Source of the DNA: ENR-C20 sp942493145
GTDB taxonomy: Bacteria > Bacillota > Clostridia > Acetivibrionales > DTU013
Assembly: GCA_942493145.1 (NCBI GenBank)
Contig: OW818679.1
Coordinates: 186,001 to 250,000, forward strand
Direction of reading: 5' to 3'
Length of the DNA stretch: 64,000 nt
Below, piece by piece: positions 24,364 to 32,170 of this stretch. How positions within the stretch are numbered: the stretch's first letter is position 1; each line of letters starts with the position of its first letter. The notes beneath the pieces are model-generated. The model was not told where the DNA came from. It did not search any database and worked only from the letters and a program-made list of their open reading frames with translations. The position numbers were made by a program, and so were the translations under genes.

Positions 24364-24918
24364 TTGAAAGCAACGGGAATAGTCAGAAGAATTGATGACC
24401 TCGGTAGGGTGGTTATACCTAAAGAAATCAGGCGAACCTTAAGGATTAGGGAAGGTGACCCTTTGGAAATATTTACTGATAAAGAGGGCGAAGTTATACT
24501 GAAGAAGTACTCCCCCATAGGAGAGTTGGGGGACTTTGCAACTCAGTATGCAGAGTCGATATACAAGACCATTGGTCACATTACCTGCATTGCAGACAGG
24601 GATACAATAATTGCGGTATCCGGTGCTTCCAAGAAGGAATTCCTGGAAAAATCCCTAAGTAATGATGTTGAGAAGGTTATTGAAGAAAAAACGACTCTTC
24701 TGGTAAAATCATCAGATGAAAAAACCATATCCATCCTGGCAGATGAATCCCCTGACAGAAAATATTATTCACAGGTAGTGACACCCATAATTTCTGAAGG
24801 AGATCCTATTGGGGCAGTCATTTTATTATCCACCGACCCCACTTTGAAAATGGGTGAGGTAGAATCAAAGCTGGCCCAATCAGCGGCTGGTTTTCTTGGC
24901 AAGCAAATGGAGCAATAA
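24364..24918 (+). CDS. spoVT: stage V sporulation protein T (AbrB-type regulator with GAF domain)
   Basis: Forespore transcription regulator of 184 residues. The N-terminal 50 residues are the swapped-hairpin AbrB DNA-binding domain (MKATGIVRRIDDLGRVVIPK, RRTLRIREGDPLEIF). The rest is a GAF-like sensor domain (about 55-180), which distinguishes SpoVT from AbrB itself. The initiator is TTG at 24364, 8 nt after GGAGG; an overlapping ATG at 24357 is out of frame. It sits as a single gene between two terminators. Confidence 0.93.
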   Translation: MKATGIVRRIDDLGRVVIPKEIRRTLRIREGDPLEIFTDKEGEVILKKYSPIGELGDFATQYAESIYKTIGHITCIADRDTIIAVSGASKKEFLEKSLSNDVEKVIEEKTTLLVKSSDEKTISILADESPDRKYYSQVVTPIISEGDPIGAVILLSTDPTLKMGEVESKLAQSAAGFLGKQMEQ

Positions 24919-24958
24919 ACACCTAAATCAAGGCAAACAACTGAGAATAAAAGGATTG

Positions 24959-24991
24959 GAGCAGCAGACGAAATGTTCGTTCTGCTGCTCT
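24959..24991 (+). terminator. hairpin terminator after spoVT
   Basis: GAGCAGCAGACGAA pairs with TTCG(T)TCTGCTGCTC around a 3-nt loop, with one bulge; a T-rich tract follows after a few bases. Confidence 0.6.
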
Positions 24992-25048
24992 TGCTTGTGT
25001 TTGATTTGTTTTTGTAATTATCTTTTAAAAAAAGTATGCGTATTACTG

Positions 25049-25057
25049 TGCTATAAT
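25049..25057 (+). promoter_or_regulatory. extended -10 promoter of sigI-rsgI
   Basis: TGCTATAAT (TG-N-TATAAT) at 25049-25057, about 55 bp upstream of sigI, is an extended -10 element. No -35 is recognisable, and I see no clear SigI autoregulatory motif. Confidence 0.4.
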
Positions 25058-25111
25058 ATATATTATTTCATTCCAATTTCAGCCTGTTCTGAATTTAGCC
25101 TGGAGGAAGAA

Positions 25112-25822
25112 ATGCCATTTGAGAACCTTAATGAGAGGGTCGCAGGAATAAAGGACAATGAAATAGAAATCAACCTTCTGATAGAGGAGTACAAACCCTT
25201 TATAGCATCATGTACAGGCAGGGTTTCAGGCCGGTATGTCAGATATGGCGAGGATGACGAGCTCAGCATTGCATTGATGGGCTTTGTTGAGGCAATCAGG
25301 GTATATGACTGCAGCAAGGGCAACTTTTTGCCCTTTTCCAGTAAAGTCATCAAGAGAAGGATCATTGACTATTACCGGAAGGAGAAGCGTCATGATAATG
25401 TAATATCCCTCAGCCAGTATGCCGGGGACGAAGATGAACCCGTAGATATTACCATGAACCAGTCGGTAGAACGGTATATGGAGGAAAATGCAGCCGAAAT
25501 GAGGAGGTTCGAGATCGAGCAGCTGAGAGAAGAGCTGGCCGAATGGGGAATATCCTTCTTCGAACTTGCCGGATCGTCACCCAAACATAAGAAAACCAGG
25601 CAGATTTGTAATGAAATCGTTGGATACCTCCTATCGGATTCTGAAATGATAAAAACAATCAAAGGCAAAAAGCAACTTCCTGTGGCAGAAATTGAAAAGA
25701 CGCTGCAGATACCCCGGAAAATCATTGAACGCTCACGAAGATATATTGTATCAGTAATACTTATAGCAACTGGAGATTACCAGTTTGTAAGAGAATATGT
25801 GAGCCTGGGAGGCAAGAGGTAA
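25112..25822 (+). CDS. sigI: RNA polymerase sigma factor SigI
   Basis: Alternative sigma factor of the sigma-I group, 236 residues. The ATG at 25112 follows GGAGG by 5 nt. Region 2 is recognisable in INLLIEEYKPFIASCTGRVSG, DDELSIALMGFVEAIRVYD and FLPFSSKVIKRRIIDYYRKE; the C-terminal part ends in EIEKTLQIPRKIIERSRRY and a membrane-proximal IVSVILIATGDY segment typical of SigI. It is immediately followed by its cognate anti-sigma gene. In cellulolytic clostridia SigI/RsgI pairs sense extracellular polysaccharides; in Bacillus they respond to heat and envelope stress. Confidence 0.93.
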   Translation: MPFENLNERVAGIKDNEIEINLLIEEYKPFIASCTGRVSGRYVRYGEDDELSIALMGFVEAIRVYDCSKGNFLPFSSKVIKRRIIDYYRKEKRHDNVISLSQYAGDEDEPVDITMNQSVERYMEENAAEMRRFEIEQLREELAEWGISFFELAGSSPKHKKTRQICNEIVGYLLSDSEMIKTIKGKKQLPVAEIEKTLQIPRKIIERSRRYIVSVILIATGDYQFVREYVSLGGKR

Positions 25823-25826
25823 CAGA

Positions 25827-27023
25827 ATGAAAGGGATTGTAGTCGACATAAAAAGTAAATATGCTATAGCACTTTGCAAGGATGGGAGCTATACCAGGAT
25901 AAGGAACAGAAGCGGGCTCAAGATTGGTTATGAGATCGAGCTGGACCGGATGGGGGCTTTCACCAGGGGCAGAGACGCGGTCAGCGCGGATGACTCAAGC
26001 AGGACCAGGCGCCATGCAAGACCGGTTTTTTCTAAAGTAGCATCCATAGCCGCGGTGTTTATGCTTGTTTTCATATTAGGATACGGAGCATACAGCTATA
26101 GTACCCCATATTATTATGTCAATATGGATATAAACCCAAGTGTCGAATTGACAGCGAACAAATACAATATAATCATAAAAGTGAATCCTTTAAATATAGA
26201 CGGAGAAAAACTGATTGATGAGTCCCTTGTATTGAACAGGAATCTTGAAGATGGGATAAACGAGCTTCTTGATTATGCGTTAAAGGATGGATATTTAAAA
26301 AAGGACGCTCCGGGAGCAATCATTCTGACGGTATCAGGCAAAGAAACTGAAAAGGCCGGAAAGCTGGTTCAGAAGCTGGAAGAAAAGATTGAAAAAGAGC
26401 TTGCAGAAGATGACGTTGATGCGGAATTGCTCACAGAATCGATCAGTAAAGAGGAGCATGACAACGCAAAAAAGACAGGACTTTCACCTGGAAAGCTGAA
26501 GCTTATTGAAAGAGCCAGAGAGGTCCAGCCGCAACTGAAGGTTGATGAACTTAAGGATAAGCCTGTTGCAGTTATAATGGACTATATCAAAGAAGGTAAA
26601 AAGGCTGAGAAAGATAATAGCGGCAATAACGCAACTAATGGTAATAATGGTGAAAATGGTAATAGCAGCAATAACAGCAATAACAGCAATAACAGCAATA
26701 ACAGTAATAACAGTAATAACGGAAATAATGACAACAATGGCAATAAAGGCATGAATAGTAATAAAGGCATCAATGATAACGCCGGGATTAATAAGGACTA
26801 TAAAGCCGATATAGAAAATCAGATATATAAGGACAATCAGAGAAATAAAGACAATAAAGATAGTCAAGACAGTAAAGATATTAAAAGCAGTGAAACCGGC
26901 AAAAGCAACGAAACAGACGAAAACCAGGATACAGAGACCGGCAATGGGAACGATGATACAGGTAAAGCAGACAAGAACAACAAAGGAAATTCCGATAGCA
27001 AGGATAAAGACGGTAAAAATTAA
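25827..27023 (+). CDS. rsgI: anti-sigma-I factor RsgI with an Asn-rich extracellular tail
   Basis: Single-pass membrane anti-sigma factor of 398 residues, 4 bp after sigI. The N-terminal 50-60 residues (MKGIVVDIKSKYAIALCKDG) are the cytoplasmic RsgI_N domain that holds SigI. A membrane segment follows at about 72-92 (VASIAAVFMLVFILGYGAY). The conserved extracytoplasmic PYYYVNMDINPSVELTANKY domain contains the NPSV motif where RsgI proteins undergo self-cleavage. From about 260 the chain is low-complexity: NNS repeats and then a Lys/Asp/Asn-rich tail. No carbohydrate-binding module or glycosidase is attached, unlike many clostridial RsgI proteins. Confidence 0.92.
   Translation: MKGIVVDIKSKYAIALCKDGSYTRIRNRSGLKIGYEIELDRMGAFTRGRDAVSADDSSRTRRHARPVFSKVASIAAVFMLVFILGYGAYSYSTPYYYVNMDINPSVELTANKYNIIIKVNPLNIDGEKLIDESLVLNRNLEDGINELLDYALKDGYLKKDAPGAIILTVSGKETEKAGKLVQKLEEKIEKELAEDDVDAELLTESISKEEHDNAKKTGLSPGKLKLIERAREVQPQLKVDELKDKPVAVIMDYIKEGKKAEKDNSGNNATNGNNGENGNSSNNSNNSNNSNNSNNSNNGNNDNNGNKGMNSNKGINDNAGINKDYKADIENQIYKDNQRNKDNKDSQDSKDIKSSETGKSNETDENQDTETGNGNDDTGKADKNNKGNSDSKDKDGKN
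26661..26720 (+). repeat. 9-bp in-frame tandem repeat in rsgI
   Basis: Units of AATAACAGC (some AATAACAGT) encode repeated Asn-Asn-Ser. The repeat keeps the reading frame when copies are gained or lost, so tail length may vary between strains. Confidence 0.85.
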
Positions 27024-27043
27024 AATACAAGAAAGCTACATAG

Positions 27044-27082
27044 AGAAAGTTTTGACGATGGATGTCAAAACTTTCTTTTTTT
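27044..27082 (+). terminator. rho-independent terminator after rsgI
   Basis: A perfect 13-bp stem (27044-27056 with 27064-27076; 7-nt loop) is followed by a run of T. The spoIIE promoter begins 13 bp further on. Confidence 0.9.
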
Positions 27083-27094
27083 ACACCCCTGAAT

Positions 27095-27127
27095 TTGACA
27101 GATAATTCCAATCATTTTGAGTATAAT
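27095..27127 (+). promoter_or_regulatory. spoIIE promoter with 21-bp spacer
   Basis: TTGACA (27095-27100), 21 nt and TATAAT (27122-27127). In Bacillus subtilis the Spo0A-activated spoIIE promoter also has near-consensus hexamers set 21 bp apart. TTTGACA (27094-27100) differs by one base from the complement of an 0A box (TTCGACA). Confidence 0.75.
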
Positions 27128-27169
27128 CAGTGCTATCCGCATTTACAAAAGCATGGGGAGGTACTGAAG

Positions 27170-29503
27170 ATGAAAGACCTTAGCCTACCATTAAACAAGC
27201 TTGTATCCTTTGCATCGGATAACAGGCTTATTTTTGTTCCGGCAGCGTTACTTCTGGGAAGGACGGAGATGGGTACCGGACTGTTCCCGTTTGGATTTGC
27301 ATTTTATGCAGCATCGGCAGGCATACTGCCCGGCAGATTACTTTTGGCTGTTGCAGTTATTGCAGGTGCGGCCACAAAGGGAAATCCTGAACAGGTATAT
27401 ATAAATATTGGGGGGATTCTACTTTTTTATGTTTTCAGTCTCTTTTTCAAAAAAGCAGGCAGGAGCCAGTATGCTCTCTCTGCTTTTTTGGGTATAATCC
27501 TGCCCATGCTTGTAATGACAGGACTTCAGGGTTTTTTAACCTATGATCTTATTCGTACGGCGTTTTTCGGATTCATTATAATGATAGGCTATTTTATTTT
27601 CCGACATTCCCTTACAGCCTTGATTATGAAAAAGGGCAGAAGAGCTTTTTCGAATGAAGAAACAATCTGTATTGTAATTTCAGCCGGATTGGTGGCATCC
27701 GGACTTGTCGGCGATGGAGAAGCCGGCATTATCATTAAGGATGTTCTGTGTCTGGCCATAATAATGTTTTCAGGATATAAAGCCGGTCCTGGTGTCGGTA
27801 CAGCGGCAGGAGTGGCACTCGGGCTCTCGGGGAGTGTATCTTCCGAACTTATCCCGTTGTCGATTGGAATATATGCCTTCTGTGGTTTTATTTCCGGTAT
27901 TATGAAGGATAGACACAAGGCTGTCGCCGTACTCGGGTTTGTTGCTGCAAACATTGTTCTGGCGCTATACCTGAGAGAAATTACAAGCCCCTACGATTAT
28001 TTGCTGGAAATATCCATAGCGGCTGTCATATTTCTTGTACTTCCCAAAAAACAATTGGATGCTGCAGAAAGCATATTCCTGGGCGAGGGGGGATTCTATG
28101 GGGAACTTCAGCACCATCCGTCAAGGGTCAGGGATTATACCGTTGGAAGGCTGGAGAAGTTTTCAGGCGCTTTCAGGAAGCTGTCAAAGTCATTTAATGA
28201 GATAACCCAGGTGAATGCAATATCAGACCAGCAGGAAATCTCTGTCCTGCTTGACAAGGCGGCGGACAGGGTATGCAGGGATTGCAGCCTTTGTTATCAT
28301 TGCTGGGAACTTAATTTCATCAATACATATCAGGTTATGTTCAAAATTATTGAGAATCTTGATCAAAAGGGGCGTATTGAAAAAAGTGATATACCGGCTT
28401 ATTTCCTGGACAGGTGTGAGAGGGCAGCTGCATTTGTGGATGCTGTAAACAATGCATATGAACTGTTCAAGGTTGACCTGCTCTGGAAGGGGCGTATCGG
28501 TGAGAGCAGGGGCTTGATTTCAAGACAGTACGAAAGCCTTTCTGAAGCCATTTCCTCCCTTGCGGACGAGATAAAGACAGAAATCAGCTTTATGGAGGAA
28601 ATTGAGGACGGAATTGTAACAGCCCTTAAAGGCAAGGGGATAGAGGTCAGGGAGGCATCAGCCTTTGAAAACAGGTTGGGGAGATATGAGGTAGAGGTGA
28701 TTCATTCGGGCTGCGGAGGAACAAGGAATTGTATCAGTGTAATAGAGAAGACTGTATCTTCTGCTACCGGCAGGAGGATGTACCCGGAAAATGAAGAATG
28801 CAGAAAGTCTACCGATGGGTGTTGTGCATTGAAATTGCATGAAGGAGATAATTTCAGGGTGACTACGGGAATCGCCAGGGTAGCGAGGCATGAAAGCAAG
28901 GTATCTGGGGATAGCTTTACATTTCTGAATACCGGAGCAGGAAAATACATCATTGCGCTTAGTGATGGTATGGGATCAGGTTACAAGGCTGCGGCACAGA
29001 GCAGGACAACAGTGACTCTGCTGGAAAACTTCCTTGAATCAGGCTTCAGCAAGGATATGGCGGTCAACCTCATAAATTCGGTGTTGGTTTTAAAGTCCGG
29101 AGACGATACATATTCGACAATTGACATATCGGTAATCGATCTTTACAGCGGAGAGGTTGAGTTCGTCAAAACAGGTGCCGCGCCGACGTATATACGCAGG
29201 GAGGACAGGGTTGAGATGATCAGGAAGGCTTCACTGCCGGCAGGAATACTTGGAGATGTTGAAACTGAACTGATGCATAGGAAAGTTGCTGCAGGAGAAA
29301 TGATCATCATGACTTCCGACGGAGTGACTGACAGCTTTGCAGGCGACAGGAACGGAGAGCGGGAACTGTCGGCCTACATACGGGGATTGAGAAGCATGAA
29401 TCCGCAGGAGGTTGCGGATGAAGTGCTGAGGGAGGCGGAAAGACGCAGTAACGGAATGCCCGAAGATGATATGACGGTCATAGTGGCAAAGGTCTGGAAC
29501 TAG
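27170..29503 (+). CDS. spoIIE: stage II sporulation protein E (membrane PP2C phosphatase)
   Basis: Dephosphorylates SpoIIAA to release sigma-F in the forespore and takes part in the polar septum. The ATG at 27170 lies 8 nt after GGGGAGG. The 777-residue protein begins with about ten hydrophobic membrane segments (residues 20-310), then a central oligomerisation/FtsZ-interaction region containing the Cys-rich CRDCSLCYHCWELN. The C-terminal PP2C domain (about 560-775) shows FLNTGAGKYIIALSDGMGSGYKAAAQS, and EMIIMTSDGVTDSF with the metal-binding Asp residues. Length matches other SpoIIE proteins. Confidence 0.96.
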   Translation: MKDLSLPLNKLVSFASDNRLIFVPAALLLGRTEMGTGLFPFGFAFYAASAGILPGRLLLAVAVIAGAATKGNPEQVYINIGGILLFYVFSLFFKKAGRSQYALSAFLGIILPMLVMTGLQGFLTYDLIRTAFFGFIIMIGYFIFRHSLTALIMKKGRRAFSNEETICIVISAGLVASGLVGDGEAGIIIKDVLCLAIIMFSGYKAGPGVGTAAGVALGLSGSVSSELIPLSIGIYAFCGFISGIMKDRHKAVAVLGFVAANIVLALYLREITSPYDYLLEISIAAVIFLVLPKKQLDAAESIFLGEGGFYGELQHHPSRVRDYTVGRLEKFSGAFRKLSKSFNEITQVNAISDQQEISVLLDKAADRVCRDCSLCYHCWELNFINTYQVMFKIIENLDQKGRIEKSDIPAYFLDRCERAAAFVDAVNNAYELFKVDLLWKGRIGESRGLISRQYESLSEAISSLADEIKTEISFMEEIEDGIVTALKGKGIEVREASAFENRLGRYEVEVIHSGCGGTRNCISVIEKTVSSATGRRMYPENEECRKSTDGCCALKLHEGDNFRVTTGIARVARHESKVSGDSFTFLNTGAGKYIIALSDGMGSGYKAAAQSRTTVTLLENFLESGFSKDMAVNLINSVLVLKSGDDTYSTIDISVIDLYSGEVEFVKTGAAPTYIRREDRVEMIRKASLPAGILGDVETELMHRKVAAGEMIIMTSDGVTDSFAGDRNGERELSAYIRGLRSMNPQEVADEVLREAERRSNGMPEDDMTVIVAKVWN

Positions 29504-29529
29504 GCGAAAACAAGGCGAAAACAATTTTC

Positions 29530-29558
29530 TTGCGTATCGGACGAGGCCATGATATAAT
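29530..29558 (+). promoter_or_regulatory. sigma-A promoter of rpsF-ssb-rpsR
   Basis: TTGCGT (29530-29535), a 17-nt spacer and TATAAT (29553-29558) lie 70 bp ahead of rpsF. Confidence 0.65.
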
Positions 29559-29562
29559 ATCT

Positions 29563-29615
29563 CGGAATCCTTGCTCTGCAGTCATGTTGCAGGGCCGTTT
29601 AGTCCAGAAGGAGGT
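29563..29615 (+). promoter_or_regulatory. rpsF leader hairpin, candidate S6:S18 autoregulatory site
   Basis: The leader folds as a stem (CTCTGCA with TGCAGGG, G-U allowed) immediately followed by CCG in GGGCCGTTTAG. The known S6:S18-binding leader motif of bacterial rpsF operons has a hairpin next to an unpaired CCG that mimics the 16S rRNA site. Assigned from pattern and position only. Confidence 0.4.
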
Positions 29616-29627
29616 GAAAGTCGAATT

Positions 29628-29912
29628 ATGAACAAGTATGAATCCATTTTTATCATCAATCCCGACCTTGGAGAAGAAATCGTCAAGGGTCTTGTAGAAA
29701 AGTTCAAGACCATGTTGGAAACATCCGCTCAGTTGGAAAGCATTGATGAATGGGGCAAAAGAAAACTCGCATATACAATTGCAGACAAAAACGATGGTTA
29801 CTATGTACTTGTAAATTTCAGCGCAGTGCCGGAATTCCCGCACGAACTTGAAAGAATTTACAAGATTACCGACGGCATAATCAAATATATGATTATCAGA
29901 AAAGAAGATTAA
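29628..29912 (+). CDS. rpsF: 30S ribosomal protein bS6
   Basis: Ribosomal protein of the small-subunit platform, 94 residues. MNKYESIFIINPDLGEEIV, ESIDEWGKRKLAYTIADKNDGYYVLVNF and KITDGIIKYMIIRKED are typical bS6 segments. The ATG at 29628 follows an AAGGAGGTG box; a longer frame back to 29571 overlaps the leader structure and is rejected. First gene of the conserved rpsF-ssb-rpsR operon. Confidence 0.96.
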   Translation: MNKYESIFIINPDLGEEIVKGLVEKFKTMLETSAQLESIDEWGKRKLAYTIADKNDGYYVLVNFSAVPEFPHELERIYKITDGIIKYMIIRKED

Positions 29913-29921
29913 GGTGATAGC

Positions 29922-30344
29922 ATGAACAAGGTTGTTTTAATGGGAAGGCTTACCAAGGATCCGGAATTAAGGTATACAAGCGGGAATAACACTGCTGTAT
30001 GCAGTTTTACATTAGCTGTCAACAAACGATTCTCAAAACAAGGCGAAGAAAAGCAGGCTGACTTTTTTAACATCGTAGCATGGGAAAAAAACGCCGAATT
30101 CTGTGGCAAATGGTTTGAGAAGGGACGGCAGGTGTCTGTTATAGGAAGACTTCAGAACAGGACCTGGGATGATAATGAGGGTAAGAAGCATTATATTACC
30201 GAGATAGTCGCTGAAGAATGCTACTTTGCAGACAGTAAAAAGAGCGAGGGCGGAAATAACTACCAAAAGCCTTCAGCCGGTGGCAATGAAGGTCAGTCTG
30301 ACGGATTCTATCCGCTGGACGGGGAAGATGAACTCCCGTTCTGA
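29922..30344 (+). CDS. ssb: single-stranded DNA-binding protein
   Basis: OB-fold protein of 140 residues that coats single-stranded DNA. MNKVVLMGRLTKDPELRYT, CSFTLAVNKRF and DFFNIVAWEKNAEFCGKWFEKG form the OB fold (1-105). A Gly/Asn-rich linker leads to the acidic tip ending DGEDELPF, which recruits partner proteins. It lies 9 bp after rpsF and 41 bp before rpsR. Confidence 0.97.
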   Translation: MNKVVLMGRLTKDPELRYTSGNNTAVCSFTLAVNKRFSKQGEEKQADFFNIVAWEKNAEFCGKWFEKGRQVSVIGRLQNRTWDDNEGKKHYITEIVAEECYFADSKKSEGGNNYQKPSAGGNEGQSDGFYPLDGEDELPF

Positions 30345-30385
30345 AAAACCAGGAACAAAGATTTTTTTGAAAGGAGGCGTTTGAT

Positions 30386-30679
30386 ATGCAAGGTGGAAAA
30401 AAGGATTACAAAGGCGGTAGCAGAGACTCATACGACAAGGGCGAAGGCAAGGGCGGCATGAGGATGAGAAGGGCAAAGAAGAAAGTATGCTCCTTCTGCG
30501 TTGACAAAGTTACCGATATTGATTATAAGGAAGTGGTCAAGATAAGGAAATATATCTCTGAGAGGGGCAAGATCCTTCCCAGGAGAATTTCCGGAAACTG
30601 TGCCAAGCACCAGCGTCAATTGACCATTGCCATTAAAAGGGCAAGGGTTGTTGCACTGCTTCCGTATACTGCAGAATAG
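30386..30679 (+). CDS. rpsR: 30S ribosomal protein bS18, zinc-binding type
   Basis: 97-residue ribosomal protein that pairs with bS6. The N-terminal 30 residues are Gly/Lys/Arg-rich. The core KKVCSFCVDKVTDIDYKEV and then YISERGKILPRRISGNCAKHQRQL shows the C+ (zinc-binding) type, with CxxC and C-x2-H ligands. Last gene of the operon. Confidence 0.96.
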   Translation: MQGGKKDYKGGSRDSYDKGEGKGGMRMRRAKKKVCSFCVDKVTDIDYKEVVKIRKYISERGKILPRRISGNCAKHQRQLTIAIKRARVVALLPYTAE

Positions 30680-30695
30680 TTTATAACGGCAGAAT

Positions 30696-30830
30696 GACAG
30701 GGACGGTTCACGGTTTTACAGTTTAAAGCCGATGGGTCGTCCCCTTGTTTTATCACACGGGGACATTCCTGCAGGGACATTCCTCGAAGAGGTGTGTCCC
30801 CTTACCCGGTGTGTCCCCTTACCCGTAGTA
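30696..30830. repeat. dispersed GGGACGG/GGGGAC repeat cluster between rpsR and pheA
   Basis: GACAGGGACGGTTC at 30696-30709 matches the 3' end of murC (12264-12278). It is followed by CACACGGGGACATTCC and two tandem copies of GTGTCCCCTTACCCG (from about 30793 and 30809), which are inverted relative to the CACACGGGGAC unit. No gene is seen in this 169-bp gap. Confidence 0.7.
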
Positions 30831-30848
30831 AATACAGGAGAATAATTC

Positions 30849-31685
30849 ATGCAGAAGATAGGTTTTCTTGGTCCAAAAGGGACCTTTTCACACGAAGCCC
30901 TGCTCAAATATGCGGGAACCCGCGAATACGAAGCGTGCGCATTCAACTCCATCCAGGAGATGATACTGGCGGTTGACAAGGGCCAGATGAATGAGGCGGT
31001 CGTCCCAATTGAAAATTCCATAGAGGGCGCCGTAAATGCAACAATGGACATGATATCAGCAACTGAGCCTGATCTCAAAATCAAAGCTGAGTTTGTCATA
31101 CCAATACGTGAAAACCTTTTGATAAAAAGGGGTTCGAAAATCAAGGATATTCGTTATATACTCTCGCATACCCAGGCCTTGGGACAGTGTAGGAACTACA
31201 TCGCGTCACACCTGCCGGATGCTGTCGTCAAGGTTACGAACAGTACTGCAGCAGCTGCCGAAGAGGCGGCTTTGGGCAACGGTGATACTGCGGCCATAGG
31301 TTCTGTGGCTGCGGCGGAGGTATATGATCTGGAAATAGCGGCCGGAAATATTCAGGACATTGAAAACAATTTTACCAGATTTGTCGCCATAGGTAAGGAG
31401 GATAGCGGTAAGACCGGAAATGACAAGACCTCCATAGTTTTTTCGACAGATGACAATCCCGGTAGCTTGTACAGGGTGCTGGGCATATTCAATCTCTGGG
31501 ATATAAACATGAGCAGGATAGAATCAAGACCTGCAAAAAACCAGTTGGGAAGATACATTTTCTTTGTAGATATAATTGGTCACAGAGAAGATGAAGACAT
31601 AAGAGACGCCCTGACGATGATCAGGAGGAAGAGCTCATTTTTCAAACTCCTCGGTTCCTATCCGGTTTTTGTCCTGCAGGACTAG
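30849..31685 (+). CDS. pheA: prephenate dehydratase
   Basis: Converts prephenate to phenylpyruvate for phenylalanine synthesis, 278 residues. The catalytic domain (1-180) shows IGFLGPKGTFSHEAL, VVPIENSIEGAVNATMD, LSHTQALGQCRNYI, NSTAAAAEEAA and the catalytic-site motif NNFTRFVAIG (about 173). An ACT regulatory domain (about 193-275) contains DNPGSLYRVLGIF and ESRPAKN, the ESRP motif that binds Phe. No chorismate mutase domain is fused. It stands alone, preceded by the repeat cluster. Confidence 0.96.
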   Translation: MQKIGFLGPKGTFSHEALLKYAGTREYEACAFNSIQEMILAVDKGQMNEAVVPIENSIEGAVNATMDMISATEPDLKIKAEFVIPIRENLLIKRGSKIKDIRYILSHTQALGQCRNYIASHLPDAVVKVTNSTAAAAEEAALGNGDTAAIGSVAAAEVYDLEIAAGNIQDIENNFTRFVAIGKEDSGKTGNDKTSIVFSTDDNPGSLYRVLGIFNLWDINMSRIESRPAKNQLGRYIFFVDIIGHREDEDIRDALTMIRRKSSFFKLLGSYPVFVLQD

Positions 31686-31764
31686 GGATTAGGCAAGTTG
31701 TGTACATTGGGAAGGCTGCGGGAAATGGAAGTTTGCGCCTGTTATTTTGTGATATAATGGAAAT

Positions 31765-31805
31765 GTGGGACATTCAAAGGAAATTTCGCTACGCGAATGT
31801 CCTAC
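31765..31805 (+). promoter_or_regulatory. leader hairpin abutting the ribosome site of the MazG-like gene
   Basis: GTGGGACATTC (31765-31775) pairs with GAATGTCCTAC (31795-31805) over 11 bp with one G-U. Its 3' arm ends two bases before AGGAGG. TATAAT at 31753-31758 lies just upstream. The stem could influence ribosome access or mRNA stability. Confidence 0.45.
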
Positions 31806-31822
31806 TAGGAGGGGTGGCAGGC

Positions 31823-32161
31823 ATGGCGGTGTTTGAAAGGGAACTTGACATAACCAGGAACGTAAAGCTGATTGAATGGCTGAAAAGTGAACTTGTCACA
31901 GATATAGCCAATCTGTTCAGGCTACTTGTTAACGGTGTCCGGGAGGAAGTGCTTGAAACCGTTTCGGATACACTTTCCAATATAATCCTGATTGCATACC
32001 TGCTGGGTAAAAGACTTGGGATCAGTTACAACATGATTGAAATGAAAGTTCATAATAAAGTTAGACTGGGGCTTGTGGAAAATCACGATGTTGAAAAATA
32101 CTACGGTGATTTGACGGAGCTTTCCAGACATCTTGAAAGCAACCGAAGAAAGGAGAGATAG
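31823..32161 (+). CDS. MazG-like family protein
   Basis: A 112-residue helical protein of the MazG-like (PF12643 type) family often found next to gdpP in clostridia. Sequence marks are ITRNVKLIEWLKSELVTDIANLFR and EEVLETVSDTLSNIILIAYLLG. The full EExxE-12-D pyrophosphatase motif of MazG is only partly present, so activity is uncertain. The ATG at 31823 follows AGGAGG by 10 nt. It is 9 bp ahead of gdpP and very likely in its operon. Confidence 0.7.
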   Translation: MAVFERELDITRNVKLIEWLKSELVTDIANLFRLLVNGVREEVLETVSDTLSNIILIAYLLGKRLGISYNMIEMKVHNKVRLGLVENHDVEKYYGDLTELSRHLESNRRKER

Positions 32162-32170
32162 TGACAGGTA

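Noticed and set aside
26582..26773. Poly-leucine open frame on the minus strand
   Set aside because: Artefact of the Asn-Asn-Ser repeat in rsgI read backwards.
27062..27169. Longer N-terminus for SpoIIE
   Set aside because: The extension covers the terminator and promoter; the ATG at 27170 has a strong ribosome site.
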